From Quercus robur (lineage: Eukaryota > Streptophyta > Magnoliopsida > Fagales > Fagaceae), in contig NC_065541.1 in assembly GCF_932294415.1 (NCBI RefSeq), positions 52,554,290 to 52,618,289 on the forward strand: a stretch of DNA of 64,000 nt, given 5' to 3'. A program made the position numbers and the translations under genes. Shown here piece after piece: positions 23,233 through 45,556 of this stretch; within the stretch, counting starts at the first letter, position 1, and every line of letters starts with the position of its first letter. A model generated the notes under the pieces. That model saw nothing but the letters and a program-made list of their open reading frames with translations. It searched no databases and was not told the DNA's origin.

Positions 23233-24421
23233 TTAAGCAGTTCAATTGAAAATTTTTTACTCACTTTGGTAGACTATTTGGTAATTTATATTGAAAATGA
23301 AAATTTTAAGGATTTCGTTAAAGATGATAAAAAATGAAATTAATTTTATGAAAGATCATCATCAAACATAATCTTTATGTGTGTATGTGTGTGTACGCAC
23401 GTGCGTGTGTGTGTAAAAATGTATGTGTTTGAGGTGGCTTTTTTTTTCTCATTGGATCTTCTATTTGACATTTGTATTCAATCTGAATAATACATGGAGA
23501 GAATGAGAGGATATTTAATAGGAGGGAACCCAAACCTGGATATAATTTGAGGTCTAAAACGACAATTTTAAATAAGATATTTTTTAATATTAAAATATGA
23601 AAAATAAATAATATTCATTTAAGTTGCCATATTATAAATGTTTTAATTAATATCCTTCCTCAACTAGTAGCTCATGATATTTCTAAGAAAGACATCCAAA
23701 ATTCAAATATCCACACTCTCATTGTAATAACTATAAAATTATCAATATAAAATAAAATTTATTGTTTTCTTCTTTTAAAATATTATTTATAACATTTTGA
23801 TAATATCTCATTTTTAGTCGATGATTTCACTAATACAATTAGCGTGACAAATATAATTAATCAATTTCAATTTTCAAAGAGAACCCGAAGTGCTTGAGGG
23901 TTCAGGAAATGGTTTCGTTTTGAACTATGCAAGGTTAGCAGCAAATCAATGTATGTATTTCTAACAATTTTTTAAAAATAAAATTTCAATTTTTAAAAAC
24001 TTATTTTTTGCATAGCCATTGTAACTTGTATTCTCACATGCAAAAACACAGATGGTATTAAAAAAATCGGTAAAACTCTTGGTATAAATAGACTTTCCCT
24101 TAATACCTTATTAATAATTAAGGTTTATCTTAAAATTAAAGGAAAAATGTTCTCAAAAAAAAGTTAAAGGAAAAATTAAAAACAATAGGCGCACGTGCAT
24201 GAGTTGGCATTAATTAGAAAGCATGTGATTGTGAGTTGTGACCAACGAGGTAAGTACTGACCGATACTGCCCACAACCTGATAAGCCGGCTTTTAGATTC
24301 CTCGGACAGTCGTGTCAACGTGTAGAAAGAAAATATCAAATCACAAACACACTGAGAGATTTGAAGCTTTGAACTCTAATTCTCACAATCTCACTACTAC
24401 TTGTGCTCTTTCTCTCCAAAG
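23233..24421. other. upstream region of the C2-domain gene, no other gene
   Basis: AT-rich, with a TG-rich microsatellite at 23382-23414. The last 200 bp (about 24220-24421) are less AT-rich and should hold the promoter and 5' UTR of the C2 gene. No clear TATA position was assigned. Confidence 0.5.
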
Positions 24422-27400
24422 ATGCCTCAAGGAACGCTTGAAGTTCTTCTCGTCAGCGCCAAAGATCTCGAAAACACCGAGTTTCTCTGTAAACCTCTCT
24501 CTTTCTCTCTCTTTTTATATATATAATCATTGCTGATTGCTATATCTTTAGTGGGTACATGAGAAATGATATACAGAATTGCTTTCTGGTGTTTCAGAAT
24601 ATATAGCTGTGGATTGATCTGAATGATGCATATGTTTTACATTCTTTCTTGTTGTTATCTTTGTTTTCTATCCGATTGTTATCTGATACTGCCTTTGCTT
24701 TAAATCAAATTCTAGACAATCATAATATGGCGGCTGATTTGTATATTTTTATCTTTTGGGTTAAGTGGGTTGATCTTAATCTAGATCTTTTGCTCCATTC
24801 TTATTTGGAGAAACTTCTACTCTGACCGAGACTTTCTTTTTCTTTTTATGGATAAATCTGATATTCTCGGAGCTGCCTTACTTTATTATATTATATTTCT
24901 TTATTCCGTCCCTGTAATATTTATGTCCTGGATTTATTAATTATCTATTCATAGAAAATTTTTAATAGAAAATTAAAAAAATATATATCAAAATATTTAT
25001 TTTTATTCAATCCATTATAATCATTTCATTTCATTTCTTTATGAATTCCAAATGGAGCTTTAATGTATACAATTTTTCATTTTCTTTTTTTTTTTTTTAA
25101 TTCCTAAAATGATTTATTAATAAATGTTCTAAGAGCATATAGGAGGTGGTTAAAACATTTGAGAAACTATGTTAGGAATGTTACAAAGAGTTGTAAAATA
25201 GTTGGAGGTTTCAATAGAGGAAGCAAGCGAGAGATACTCGTGTTTTACTGGTTGCCTCTCTGGATTTGGAACATGGGAAGTAGGTTGTTTGTCTTTACAT
25301 AGCTTTTAGTTTCCATTGTTGTACTGCAGGAATTCAGGGATAGCATTTTGAGAACCTTTAATATACTATATCATTAGTAAAACCCTTCTTTATTACCTGT
25401 AACGAATGTGCATATCACAACTCTAGTTTGAAAACTAATTTTATTTTTTAGTTGTATTTTATTTCTTAAGTTCTCTTTCAAAAATAATAATATGCATTAT
25501 TTAGGATTATATATTTCATTATAATTCATATTATGTCATTAATATGAGGACTTAACGGTTTGAATTATACACTTAAACCACTATTTCAAAAATAATGCTA
25601 TTTTCACAAGCATATTGTATTTATATACTTCTTACATGCTCCATTTCTATGATGGATTTGAAAGATCAAATACAAGTTTCAAATAATGTCAGATTGAGGT
25701 TTGTTCAAATTTTGTGGATGCAATTAGAAAAAAAAAAATAGCATATAATCCTAAATATTTATGCAAGAAATTAATAATAACCACAATTAAATATATTTGA
25801 AGCATTTTCACCTTGGTTTAATAATACTAATACTAATGTTCGTTTTTAATTTTTGTCAACTCTTAAAAATACTTAGCAAGGAGGTTATTTAATAGAGCAT
25901 GCAAAAGGTTCATTCATTATATTTTAATAAGAAGAAAAAAGAAGATTGTTGTTGACCTATTTATATATTTAGTTTTACTTCTGAATGTAATTTTTGCTAT
26001 TTTGATAAAATGAATTTTGTCAATATTTATTATACTTTTCAAATAACTTAAAATTTTTGTCATTATGATAGTCTACTGAAAGAGCTAACTTGTTTATGAA
26101 ACATTGTAAGTTTTTCATTGAAATTTATACTTGAGTTAAATCAGTATATGATAAGTGTGGGGTCCAATAGTTTATGGGTCCGGCTCGCTCGCTTATAGGG
26201 AGTCCACAGGCCCCAAACTAGAGGAGGCCAGGGCCCAAGCCCAAAAATAGTGAGCCCGATGTGGCCCAAAGATACGTCCGAGAACCGCTCAGTCCTCGGA
26301 GGACACAGAATCCCATTGACGAAAGTGGAATACAAGCAAACTTAAAAGATCAGAAAATATCTCAGGGAAATGGTCCTTAATACCCTTCATTGACATGACA
26401 CCGCACCTAACAGAGCCGGATTCCTAGGCTTTATGGACCATCTCCCACAATTTCGGGATGAGACTGATGGGACAAATCTCTGTCCTGGAAAAGTCGACCC
26501 TACACGTGGACAGGGGATAATGAACGTAGGCTAGTATAAAAGAAAACGCAAGGTAACAAAGTGAGGGGCCCCCATCTCACTTCCTAAAAAATAATTCGAG
26601 GAATGAGAATGCCTGGACAATATATGTACTCCACCTTGGAAAACCCATCGACGGGCAACCGGAGAAAAACACTAGTGCTCCTCGGATATGATCTGAGGAG
26701 CCCAATCCCTCAAGTTATAAAGCTATCGGGCTTGGATATCCGGGATAAAACCTCTTCTAGTCTAGGTTTATCTAAGGTCCGGCCCGTACTAACGCCCCGT
26801 GACCCAACGCCAGCCTTTCACACCCATTCTCTACAAATTTTATTGTGAGGGATCCATCACGCGCGAGCCCAACGTCATCGTTGGGCCGCTTGAGAATCGT
26901 GTCCCTACAATAAGTTTTGGTAAAAGAGTGTGGATTAGTTTCAAATGGGTTAAAAGTAATTATATGGTTTGAAATAGGTTTAAATGGGCTAAAAGTAGTT
27001 TTAAATAGTACAGACACTTAGCACAAAGTTAGAGTGAATTTGAAATCTAATTCAGAATACTTGATACAAAATTAGAATAAATTAGCTTAATTCTTTATTG
27101 AGTTTGCATTGTGGTATTATTATATAAATAGATACATAAGTTGAAAGCTCAAATTAGTGTGAAACACTAATACTTGTTTAGAACCTCAATTTTAAAAATT
27201 GGATTAATTACTTTTACTCTAACTTATCTAAGTGCGGAACAAGAGTAAATGAAGCGCAATAAACCAGGACTACTCTAGTGCATAAACATGAACGATAAAA
27301 AAAAAAAAAAAATCTAAAGTACAAAGAGTAAGGGAAGAGAGATGCAAACACAAAATAACACCAAAACGTGTTATCTAAGAGAAAACAGAAAAACTCAACG

Positions 27401-30400
27401 AAAACCCACTCCATGAACCTCCAAGTCGAAATCGATCCATTAGTGAATAAGTTGGAGTACATGAATAACAAAAAACCCTCCAAACCTAGTCTACCCAATG
27501 TACTTGAGTCCTCCAAGCTCCTACTAACAACGGACTTCTCAAAGTCTTGTCTTCACTAGCTTTCCGGATCCCGCAATACCACCCGATTGCATCCGCCAAG
27601 CCTCACCAGCTTCTCTTGGCAAATCCCGAAGTTTCCCAAACTCCAAAACACTCTCTACACTTTGAATAGGTATGGGTTGTGTTTGGGTGCAAACCTCCTC
27701 TCAAGATATAACAATAGGAGAGGGAAAGGAGAAGAGACTACAAGAATTTCTCACTAAAGGATGAGTAGCTCTCTCTCTAAAAGATGGGTGTATTGTGTTG
27801 TAGAAACCTATTTAGGGTTTTCTCTCTAAATGGTCTCTCCTTACTTTTGTAGGTAATAAATGTATATATATATATAGTATGGGTAAAGAGTAAAAAAGTC
27901 ACATTTAAAATCCTCCAAACAGAGAATTTCGCGGGTACTTCGCAAGATGGCCTGTCTCACGAAGTACTCGCAAAATACAACCTAACAATTCATTCTTCAG
28001 CTTCCAGCATGTGCTTCTCACGTGACCTTTTCGCGAGAACCTTTACTCGTGAGCTTCTTGTGAGTTAGTCATGAGATTACACTGATCTTCATTGCATGCT
28101 TGATTCTTCACTAACTTAATACTAAACCCAATACAATAAAATCTCACAAAATACAAAAAACACAATTAATGTAATTACAACACTTTTTGTCATAAAATAA
28201 AGCTAACATAAAATATAATTGTAAATAATGACATTACATAAGTATATAACTGCAACAACCAAACGTTAGTATCAAAATTTTGGGGTCAGCTATAGATCCT
28301 TAATATGCTAGTTTAGGTCTGTCGCATATATATTCTTTGTCACCATTCTATATGAAGTGACATTCAATTATCACTTAATGATTATAAAGTTAGATTAGCT
28401 TATGATTTTTCTTACATTATTACAAGACTAAGTTAAAAGATGAAAATTTAAAATATACATTTAAAAAGAAGAAATATAAATTATTGAATTAAATACAAGT
28501 CAAAATTAGAAGGTGTACTTTATAATTTAGCCAAAAACTTTCCTCACTTCACTACTGACATAGCTCATGATTCAAGAGAAGATGAAGCAATCAAACACAG
28601 ATTAAAGCCATGCAATTGTTAAGAATATAGATTGACCACAATTAACAAAGTAACGAATTTATTAATTAACAACTTAACAATTGACACAACCATAGTATAC
28701 TTACCACAATCCAAAGAAATAAAAAATTAAGATAAACTAGAACACGGATTTTGATAACAAAATGGAAAACCTTCGAAGAACTCTTCAAAAGAAAAACCAC
28801 TTTGTGGCTAACGAATCCCACATGAGATTTCTACTAGAGGAGAAACCGTTGATAGAATCAACCAATATTTGAAAACCTTTGTAAATAGACTTCACTTATA
28901 AGTTATAACCCAACAAATGACATTCTTGCCTCCCACTATAGTGGCTCTAGAACTCCAGCATTCTTCTATAGAATTTCCTCTACAAACAAACACATCTTCA
29001 TGAATCTAGAACTCTGGTAACCAATGAACTCATCGGTAGAAATTTAAGAATTTTGTGGTTTGAATGAAACTCACAAAGAGGAGGTCAAGGGAGAGGTTTT
29101 CAAACAGTTTAGGCTCAAAGCAATTAAGGCTCTCTCAATGGTTTTAGAACAACTGCCTCTCATAAAAATTGTGCGTGGAAGAGTATATATAAGTAGGTCA
29201 GGTTACAATGTTTGAAACGTCGGAATCTAAATTCTGTAAACTTGATTGAGCAAGGGTCAAGAGAGGGTCGAACAAAGTTTTTGCCTAACTTAAATGATCA
29301 CTCAAGCGAGTCCCTGCAGTTGCTAAAGTGGATCTTCAAGAACTCGCAGTCTTTAAGAAACTGTCAATTCATTACATACTTCAACCAATTTACTATGCAT
29401 ACAACCCTCATTAATGCACATTTTGGCATATGAATTTGCCAATTAAAACCTAGATCCTAATATATTGCAATTGTGCTGTTTTGAAAAATAAGCTATTTTT
29501 ATCATGGTTTTAAAACCCAGACAATTTAATAAACCGAAAAAGGGAGAGGTTCAAGATTTTTGAAGTCGGACCAAGATTTAACCAAGGTCAAACCATAATG
29601 TGTCATTTAATTTTTTAATATATTTGATACTTAAATTGGTTTATAATTATTAATTTTTCAATTTCTGACCATCAAGATGTGCGTGGCCCAATAGTTTGCG
29701 TGCTTACATGTTTTTTAATCTTGACTTGAATCAACATGAGAATGCCTAACACTTAATCTAGATATGTTTTAATCTTGGTTTGCTAACATAAATAAAATTA
29801 GAAATCTAAGCATTCAATCCTAAATATTTAGAACCTAACAGATTGAGCGTTAATGAGCAGCCAAGATGGATCCCTATCTCATTCTCACTTGCCGGACACA
29901 GGAACAGAGAAGTAGTGTAGCATCAGGTACATTTCTGGCCATCTTTTATGCTGCATTATTAGATTACATTTTTGGGCTTAATATATGACATATGGTAAAC
30001 TCAGTAATTCTGTCCAAAGTAAAGCAATTATCTGTAACTTCATTGGTGCACTTTCAACATGCATTATGTTCGAGTAGGTTATTTACCATTTTGTCTTCAA
30101 GAAAATCTTATGTATCTTGTATCTTTTGCAACTAATAAATGGTACATGCATGCAGGTCAAGGATCTGAACCACAATGGAATGAGAGCTTCGTTTTCACAG
30201 TCAGTGATGGTGCTTCAGAACTCAATCTGAAGATAATGGACAAAGATACTTTCACTAAGGATGATTTTGTTGGAGAAGCAACGTGAGTTATCATTCTTTC
30301 AACGTGTACACATATAAGTATATAAAACATTGAACACATGTTAACTTGTACTACTCTTAGTAACTCGTTAACAAAATCCAAGAAATTAGTCTTCCCCTAC

Positions 30401-30982
30401 AACCATTTTAAGACTGATGGAATTACAAACGCCTTAGACTCAATAATCTTTTCCACTCAACTTCTAAACTGCATTAATTTGCAAATATGCTTGACCTCAT
30501 AGACTTATGTCAAACATTCAGAGTTGCTTAATTTTATTGCTTTATTACCCTGCAGCGTTCCTTTAGATCCACTGTTCACTGAAGGAAGTCTCCCACCAAC
30601 TGCATACAGTGTTGTCAAGGATGGGGAATATTGTGGAGAAATTAGAGTTGGCCTGACTTTCACTCCAGAGGTAACCCTTTATTGTATCTCTATGATTTTA
30701 TTATCAGTCATTTGTTTAATTTTAGCTCTTGCTTTCTTGAAGCAATAGGAGCAATATTATCTAAACTTGATGTATTAAAAAATAATTATTTCATTCTTGC
30801 GCTTTGGATAACTGCAATCTCACACTTACATTGTTAGTGCCCAAGACTCATACCTCCATTCCTTGTTGCAGAGAAGTAGTAGTCGGGAGTGCTGTGAAGA
30901 GGAGCAGAACTATGGTGGATGGAAAGAATCCTCCGAGGAGGAAAGGTATGGTGGACGGGAACAATCATCTTACCAGGATTGA
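24422..30982 (+). CDS. small C2-domain protein, elicitor-responsive protein 3-like
   Basis: Five exons, 24422-24488, 29861-29926, 30156-30282, 30556-30670 and 30872-30982, join in phase into 161 residues. The start MPQGTLEVLLVSAKDLENTEFL, the core KMDPYLILTCRTQEQRSS, PQWNESFVFTVSD and LKIMDKDTFTKDDFVGEAT, and the end with NYGGWKESSEEE closely resemble the plant family of single C2-domain proteins (Arabidopsis At1g63220 type, rice ERG3). Asp26 and the acidic residues of the DKDTFTKDD loop would bind calcium, and the domain would dock reversibly to phospholipid membranes. Roles in elicitor response are known for the rice member only. The tail after the C2 domain is acidic and Tyr/Gly-rich. Intron 1 is 5.37 kb and contains a solo LTR and other repeat debris. 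All splice sites are GT-AG. Confidence 0.9.
24489..26150. other. intron 1 of the C2 gene, first part
   Basis: It begins with a CT-rich tract directly after the donor (24493-24516) and continues as AT-rich sequence with no recognisable element up to the solo LTR. Confidence 0.55.
26156..26909. mobile_element. solo LTR, family unassigned
   Basis: A 754-bp block much richer in G and C than its surroundings, starting TGTGGGGTCC and ending TCCCTACA. It is flanked by an exact 5-bp duplication ATAAG (26151-26155 and 26910-26914). TG...CA ends with a 5-bp duplication and no internal region mark a solo LTR left by recombination between the two LTRs of a former element. The minus- and plus-strand frames inside it are not genes. 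It lies in intron 1 of the C2 gene. Confidence 0.82.
27175..28116 (-). mobile_element. LTR-like repeat fragment, bounds uncertain
   Basis: Read on the minus strand, the block has a TATATA-containing promoter-like part, a leader with AAACCCTAAATAGG, and a G-rich centre followed by a stretch typical of plant LTR R-U5 regions. The 7-bp TAATACT occurs directly before and after it (27168-27174 and 28117-28123), but the ends are not a clean TG...CA pair in the sense orientation. Treat it as a fossil LTR or similar repeat inside intron 1 of the C2 gene. Confidence 0.4.
28124..29860. other. intron 1 of the C2 gene, last part
   Basis: AT-rich sequence. About 28740-29200 has the look of another LTR or leader fragment (GGAAAACCTTCGAAGAACTC and following), but no ends were found. 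Around 29500-29650 is a short sequence rich in AACC/GGTT pairs resembling the nested element in the Copia. No gene. Confidence 0.4.
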
Positions 30983-33551
30983 GCTTCAGCTTTACTGATT
31001 CATACTACCTTATGTTTACAGTGTGAGATTTGTTTATCAGTCACAGATGTTGGAAAAATCTTCAGAAATTCCTTTGCGTTGCGTCATTGTGCCATACCTG
31101 GTTATGCTTCGAGTTGTTAGTTGAACCATTGGTTTGTATGGAAAAAAATCATCTTATGAAGATTGACCTTGCACTTTGCTGGTCCACAAGTACTTTCTGT
31201 TTTAAATTAGTTGTTCACCAATTACCTAATGTACTTGAATGACCAAGAAAAGAAATTTTTAAGTCCTTGAAATTGGATTCTAAAAATTAAAAAAATAAAA
31301 GGCCCTTGGAAATTATGTTTCATTGTCTCGTGCTATATCATACTTCAAATTTTTTAAATGATTAGTTTAAATAGAGGTACTTAACAATAGAAGTATTTAG
31401 ATTTTAACTTTTAGTTTCAATAACTTGAATAGAATATTGTTAGATTTTATGAGTGTGGAGAAAGAGAGTATAGAGAGAACACAGGATTTTCGTGATTTGT
31501 CCTACAGATTAGGTTACAGAGAGAAAACCATGATAGTTGCATCTTTACTATAATTTCAATTCACTCAATTACAATGAACCCTTAGTAGGGTTTATATAGG
31601 GAGAGAAAGTTAGGGTTAGGCATACATGAGCTTACAATAGAATTGGACCTCTTGGGCCTACACACTCTCCTCAAACTCAAGGTGGAGGCTCAGAACCTTA
31701 AGGTTGGAATGTAACTTACTTTATAAAGAAGCCTTGAAGACACTTGAAGATGACCATAAAGATGACTATAAATAGACCGTGCGAATTGCTGATGATGACA
31801 ACGAACAATGAGGATAAAAGACTGCTAGAAGAAGGCCTAAAGAATGCTACATTAATGAACCAATGAGGAGTTGCTAGCATGAGGATGGTTACACTAAAGG
31901 CTTGAGGACCTTTGGCAAACAAGACGTTGTGATAAAGCATGTGAATGAGATGATGTCGTAGATGTTGAACCCAAAGAGAGAAGGGTCAATGATTTGGGTG
32001 GCTCAATTAACCCCAAACTTAGAATTTACATGAAAGAAGAAGTGTCAACTTTGGTCTAACAGTCAAAAATAAACTGGTGGGCTGAATAGGACAATGGTTG
32101 GTGTTGCTTAAAGGCCCAATGCACTTGAATAAGCCCAAAGGGCCAATGATTTCAATGAAGAGCACAATGGGCCAATACGTCAGAGGCTACTAGCAAGATG
32201 CGTGAAGATAATTGAGACCCATGACCGAAAAAATAAAATCAGGTACAAAAGAAAGATGCATGAACGCATTGAATATAGCCAAATTCAACAAAACTGTCGA
32301 GGTTGTCCATATGCTGTCCATGCAGGATGATCCTGTATAGTGGCAAGAAGCGATGGCAAGAGAAATCCTTGACTACAATCCACGAGCCCATATTGCAGTA
32401 AAATTCGTAAAATCACTTGGAAAGTCACTCGGCCAATGTCCACAACAAGATTACCTTAACCAAAAGTTGAAGACCAAATTTCACTAGCCACTTACATATC
32501 CAACAATGCCACATGGAGCAATCTACAAGATTGATTCTTGTAGTAAATAATGTGGCAGGAAGTTGTGCAAACACCATCACTTTATCACGTACTGTCAAAG
32601 TCAAAAAGACTTCCGAGAAGCTCATGAAGAATAAGGCTTTTAAGTTTTAAACTTTAAGAAATACCATTAATCTACCCAACGTTGTAGGAGAGAGGATGCT
32701 TCAAAATGACTATTAAAAAGTAGCATGAGAGACTGTGATTGCCTTCGATAACAACTTATCCCTACCCAGAGCTTCAAGCTCAAGTGCGGGACCTATCTTC
32801 TTACTTTCTCAAAATTACTTGGCAGCAAAAACAAAAGGCCTGACTCAGCATCTTTTACGTGTTTTAGTTCAGATGAACATCACTTCTTTTTGGCATCTTT
32901 GTTTTATAATTTGTTCAAATTTCCGAACATGGCCGGTTCCTAATTGGTGTGGCATATCAAATCAGACAGGTCCGAATTCCTTTCATTGTAGGAGAAAAGA
33001 GCACGGTGTACTATGGTCAATGAACCAGAGCAATTTAGCGACCAGGAGGTTCTATCAGACCACTGAGAGACAGTGCCCAACATTAGTTTGATTGGCAAAG
33101 CTGAAGGCTTTCAAATCCTTACACCAACCCAAATCCACCCGACTAGGCCTTGTACTGGCTTGCGATATTTGTACTAGCAGAAAGTAGGATGGTATATTTG
33201 AAACTCATTCTCCTAACCACGTAGTGTTGTTAGGAATGCATATAGCATCATTTCATAAAATCACCCGCCAAGCCAAAAAAACAAATGATGTTTTGTAACA
33301 ATATCTCCTAAATAGAACAAAGAAGTTATACACATTTAAGTTATGTTACTGCATACAAAAATCAAGCTAATGGGGTTCTCAGTATTGTGAGGGGTTTCAT
33401 TCCTGTTTCCATCCTTTTCCCTTCTATTTCTCTAAAGCTTGTAAATATGATTTCAGGAAAAAAAAAAAAAACCCAGATACAATGTTTGGCTGCAGACTTT
33501 GAGATGTACGATGCAGGAACACCCTCTAACAGTCACATAAGGAGAGGACCC
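30983..33551. other. convergent intergenic region between the C2 and NAD-ME2 genes
   Basis: It contains the 3' UTR of the C2 gene. About 31437-32300 looks like LTR-element debris: GAGAACACAGGATTTTCGTG, GGGTTTATATAGGGAGAG, and repeated GGGCC and GCCCA words. No terminus pair was found and no protein is encoded. The short open frames at 32735-33091 and 33387-33638 have no recognisable domain. Confidence 0.4.
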
Positions 33552-42850
<9,299 letters not shown>

Positions 42851-43877
42851 TCTATGCACTAAAAACCAAAATCAAAAAGAAACTGATAGGAGAAAAAAAA
42901 AAAAAAAAAAAATCAGGAGCACAGTGTCTACTTTAGTATAGTCCACCTATGCTCCTTTGTTTTTTTCTCAGTGTTTCTCGGCTATATTTTACCGAGAAAA
43001 TTTTACGCTGTCTGCTAGGTCACAAAAAAAGAAGTTGGTATTGACTAACTGACTCTGAGATCACGCTCTATTTAAAGGAATACGAATACGATTTTTTTTT
43101 AATTTTTTTTATAAAAAAAAATTTTACGAGTTTTCGCCTACGGTCGTGCTCGTGTTTGAGAAGAGAGAGGCAGTTGAAGTTGAAGTTGTAGGAGATGTTG
43201 AATTTTATATCTGCCCGTGAATTTCGGGCAAGGAAAGAATGTGCGAAAGTAAGAAGCTGAATGGTTGAAATGAGATGGACTGTGGCTGCCCGAAGAATGG
43301 ACGGGTAGGTAGGGGTATAAATGCGAATATAAAGTGCTTTTTTAGAGGCTAATAATGCAAACAAAAAAATAAAAAAGGGTTAATAAATATGGACCGACGA
43401 AAAGAGGGGGGCAGTATTTTGATTGGAGGCTTTTTGGGAATTAAAAAATATATATGTATAAGTAAGCACGTGGACAGCGGACTGGTTCGTATAGGACAGT
43501 AGTGAGGTAATGATCTGCTATTTTTTGGACCGGTGGAACGTGTGTTTTTTTTTTTTTACTAGTATTAGATTTTGCCACGTGATTTTTTTTTTTTTTTGTT
43601 TTATTTGGGGGGGGGGGGGGGGGGGGGGGACTACGTGGTACATGTGTGGTTTGTCAATGCCGCATGAGGTAAGATAAAGAGGGTCATGTAGCATACACCT
43701 CCAAGCAATATTGAATGTGAAAGGCCCAAGTCACTCACTCTTTATTACTAGTTTTAATAATAATAATAATAATAATAAAATAAAATCCTTATCAAAAAAT
43801 AATATTAAATAAGTAAAACAAAATCAAAAGGTAGATCAGTAGATGTCACGTTATAATTAGTGTGTGTATATATAAAA
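42851..43877. other. upstream region of NAD-ME2, no gene
   Basis: It contains the 5' UTR and promoter side of NAD-ME2 (minus strand), an A run at 42894-42911, a T/G composite ending in a run of 23 G (43607-43629), and (TAA)n at 43754-43776. No coding sequence recognised. Confidence 0.5.
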
Positions 43878-44996
43878 AGATGGGTTCAAGTTACACCTGG
43901 TGTAACTTCATAAAAGTTACATCTTTTTTAGACCATTGATTTGTATTAGATCTAAGAGTGAAAAAACAATCATGGTCATGTCATTATTATTCCCTAGAAA
44001 TTAGTAATTAAGTCATTAATTCTTCTTATTAAAAATAGAAAAATAAAAAACAGCATTAACTTTCTGCTCTCCATCATCATCTTCAACTTCTCTCCCTCTC
44101 TCACATGGTCTTGTGTTCTATCTTCTATGTACTTTCACCCTCAACAATGGAAATTAAGGGCGAGTTCAAGAAACAAGTGAAATTTTTATTATTATTTTAT
44201 ATCTGGGAGTGTTTGATTTCTTCGTTCATTTGCTACCACTTGTGAAGTTGTTCTTTCATGGGGCCATGCTTTTCGTGTTGCACCACCAGTGACAAAGTGT
44301 TTGATTGCTTTGTTCATTTATTTATTATATTATATCTTGTATCTGAAATTTGTGAAGTCCCTTTGTTCGTGGCTAGACTTTTTTTTTTTTTTTGACTGAA
44401 AGAGGTAGATGGCTAGACTTAGTTATGAGACAACTGAAAGCATAATCAAAAGGGAGTTTGAGTCTTATGGTCCAATCAAGCGGGTAGGTATTTTGAGCAT
44501 TCCCTGCGGGGGTTTGGTAAGAGGTTCAGTTCTGTGGTAGCTTTTTCCTTTATGTTTATCTTATTAAAATTAGAAATAAGTTCTTAAAGGTAGCATATAT
44601 TCTCTACCTTTATGGTTGACACAGTGATTTATTTTTTCACCCTTAGATTTCTTTTTACCGAAATTTCTTTGTCATTCCAATGACTGAAGTGAAAACACCA
44701 AAACATATTGTGCAAACTTCAAATACTGCCTCAACGGTTAAAAAATAGAACACAAGACCATGTGAGAAAGGGAGAGAAGATGAAGATGATGATGATGATG
44801 AAGAGCAGAGAGTTAATGCTGTTTTTTTATTTTTCTATTTTTAATAAGAGGAATTAATGACTTAGTCACTAATTTCTAGGGAACAATAAATACATGACTA
44901 TGAGTGCTTTTTTCACCCTTAGATCTAATACAAATCAATGGTCCAAAAAATGTGTCACTCTTATGAAGTTACACCAGGTGTAACTTGAACCCATCT
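43878..44996. mobile_element. Pack-MULE-like element with 0.25-kb TIRs
   Basis: The left arm, 43878-44121, and right arm, 44745-44996, are reverse complements at roughly 88-90 percent by eye. The outermost sequence AGATGGGTTCAAGTTACACC is shared. Long TIRs of this size are typical of Mutator-like elements. The 0.62-kb interior has no transposase but includes a piece of a host gene (U1-70K) with its splice donor and what look like its introns. A 9-bp target duplication cannot be confirmed because both flanks are TATATA-type sequence. Confidence 0.75.
44409..44483 (+). pseudogene. captured exon fragment of U1 snRNP 70-kDa protein (U1-70K)
   Basis: The 25 codons from 44409 read MARLSYETTES then IIKREFESYGPIKR, ending exactly at a splice-donor-like GTAGGT (44484). 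This matches the plant U1-70K RNA-recognition motif region that follows TLFV (family pattern: ARLSYE/NYESxESKIKREFESYGPIKRV). The upstream AG at 44407-44408 may be the acceptor of the source exon. The U1-70K protein binds U1 snRNA in 5' splice-site recognition; this fragment alone cannot do so. It lies between the two TIRs of the Mutator-like element and is flanked by probable U1-70K intron sequence. Confidence 0.8.
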
Positions 44997-45052
44997 CATA
45001 TATATATATATATATATACACAAATTAAAGTAGTTGTGTTTAATGAGTTTAA

Positions 45053-45203
45053 GGGGGTGTTTGGTGAGTGTTTCCAAACAATAATTTTCAGTTTTTAAAC
45101 AACATTTCACATATTTTCACACACTTTTTCACACACACGTATTTCTACAAAAATTTTTAAATAACAATTTTTCAGTTTTTAAACACATGTACCAAACGGA
45201 CCC
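45053..45203. mobile_element. Tourist-like MITE, 151 bp
   Basis: The left end GGGGGTGTTTGGT and the inverse of the right end (GGGTCCGTTTGGT) form the TIRs. The flanks are TAA and TTA. The interior (TTTTTCACACACACG, CAGTTTTTAAACA) recurs in inverse orientation at 59245-59383, so this is a family with at least two copies in the window. Confidence 0.7.
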
Positions 45204-45556
45204 TTAGCCAAATAGAAAGAGAGATTATTTCAAGATTGTGTGTGCAAACGTCTGTGCTGTCTCCTTAGCCAAATCATGGGATTAATGTAGGATTTGGACT
45301 TGAAGCTACTATGAAATACAGAGTATAGAACATGTTCTTCTGAGTTCGAATATCCTTCAATAAAACCTCTGCATTCTTGTGGTTTGCATCACTTTTGCTA
45401 ATTTTACTAAGCTAATGAGTATGGCTTGTCTTTAGCCCTCCTTCCATGTTGCGTACAGTTCTTCTCATATGGTTTAATAGAGTGCCTATCTCCTTGTTCC
45501 CCACATGCCAAGAGAAGCTACCCTTTATGATGGGCTGTCCTATGTGATTTTTTATC

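Noticed and set aside
27168-28123. TAATACT repeats as a proof of a clean solo LTR
   Set aside because: The enclosed block lacks a proper TG...CA pair in its sense orientation and the 7-bp match lies in AT-rich sequence, so it may be chance.
32735-33091. 118-residue plus-strand frame between the C2 and malic enzyme genes
   Set aside because: No motif, no splice partner and biased composition; not supported as a gene.
43870-45005. TATATA stretches as a 9-bp target duplication of the Mutator-like element
   Set aside because: Both flanks are TA-rich but not identical over nine bases, so the duplication cannot be demonstrated.
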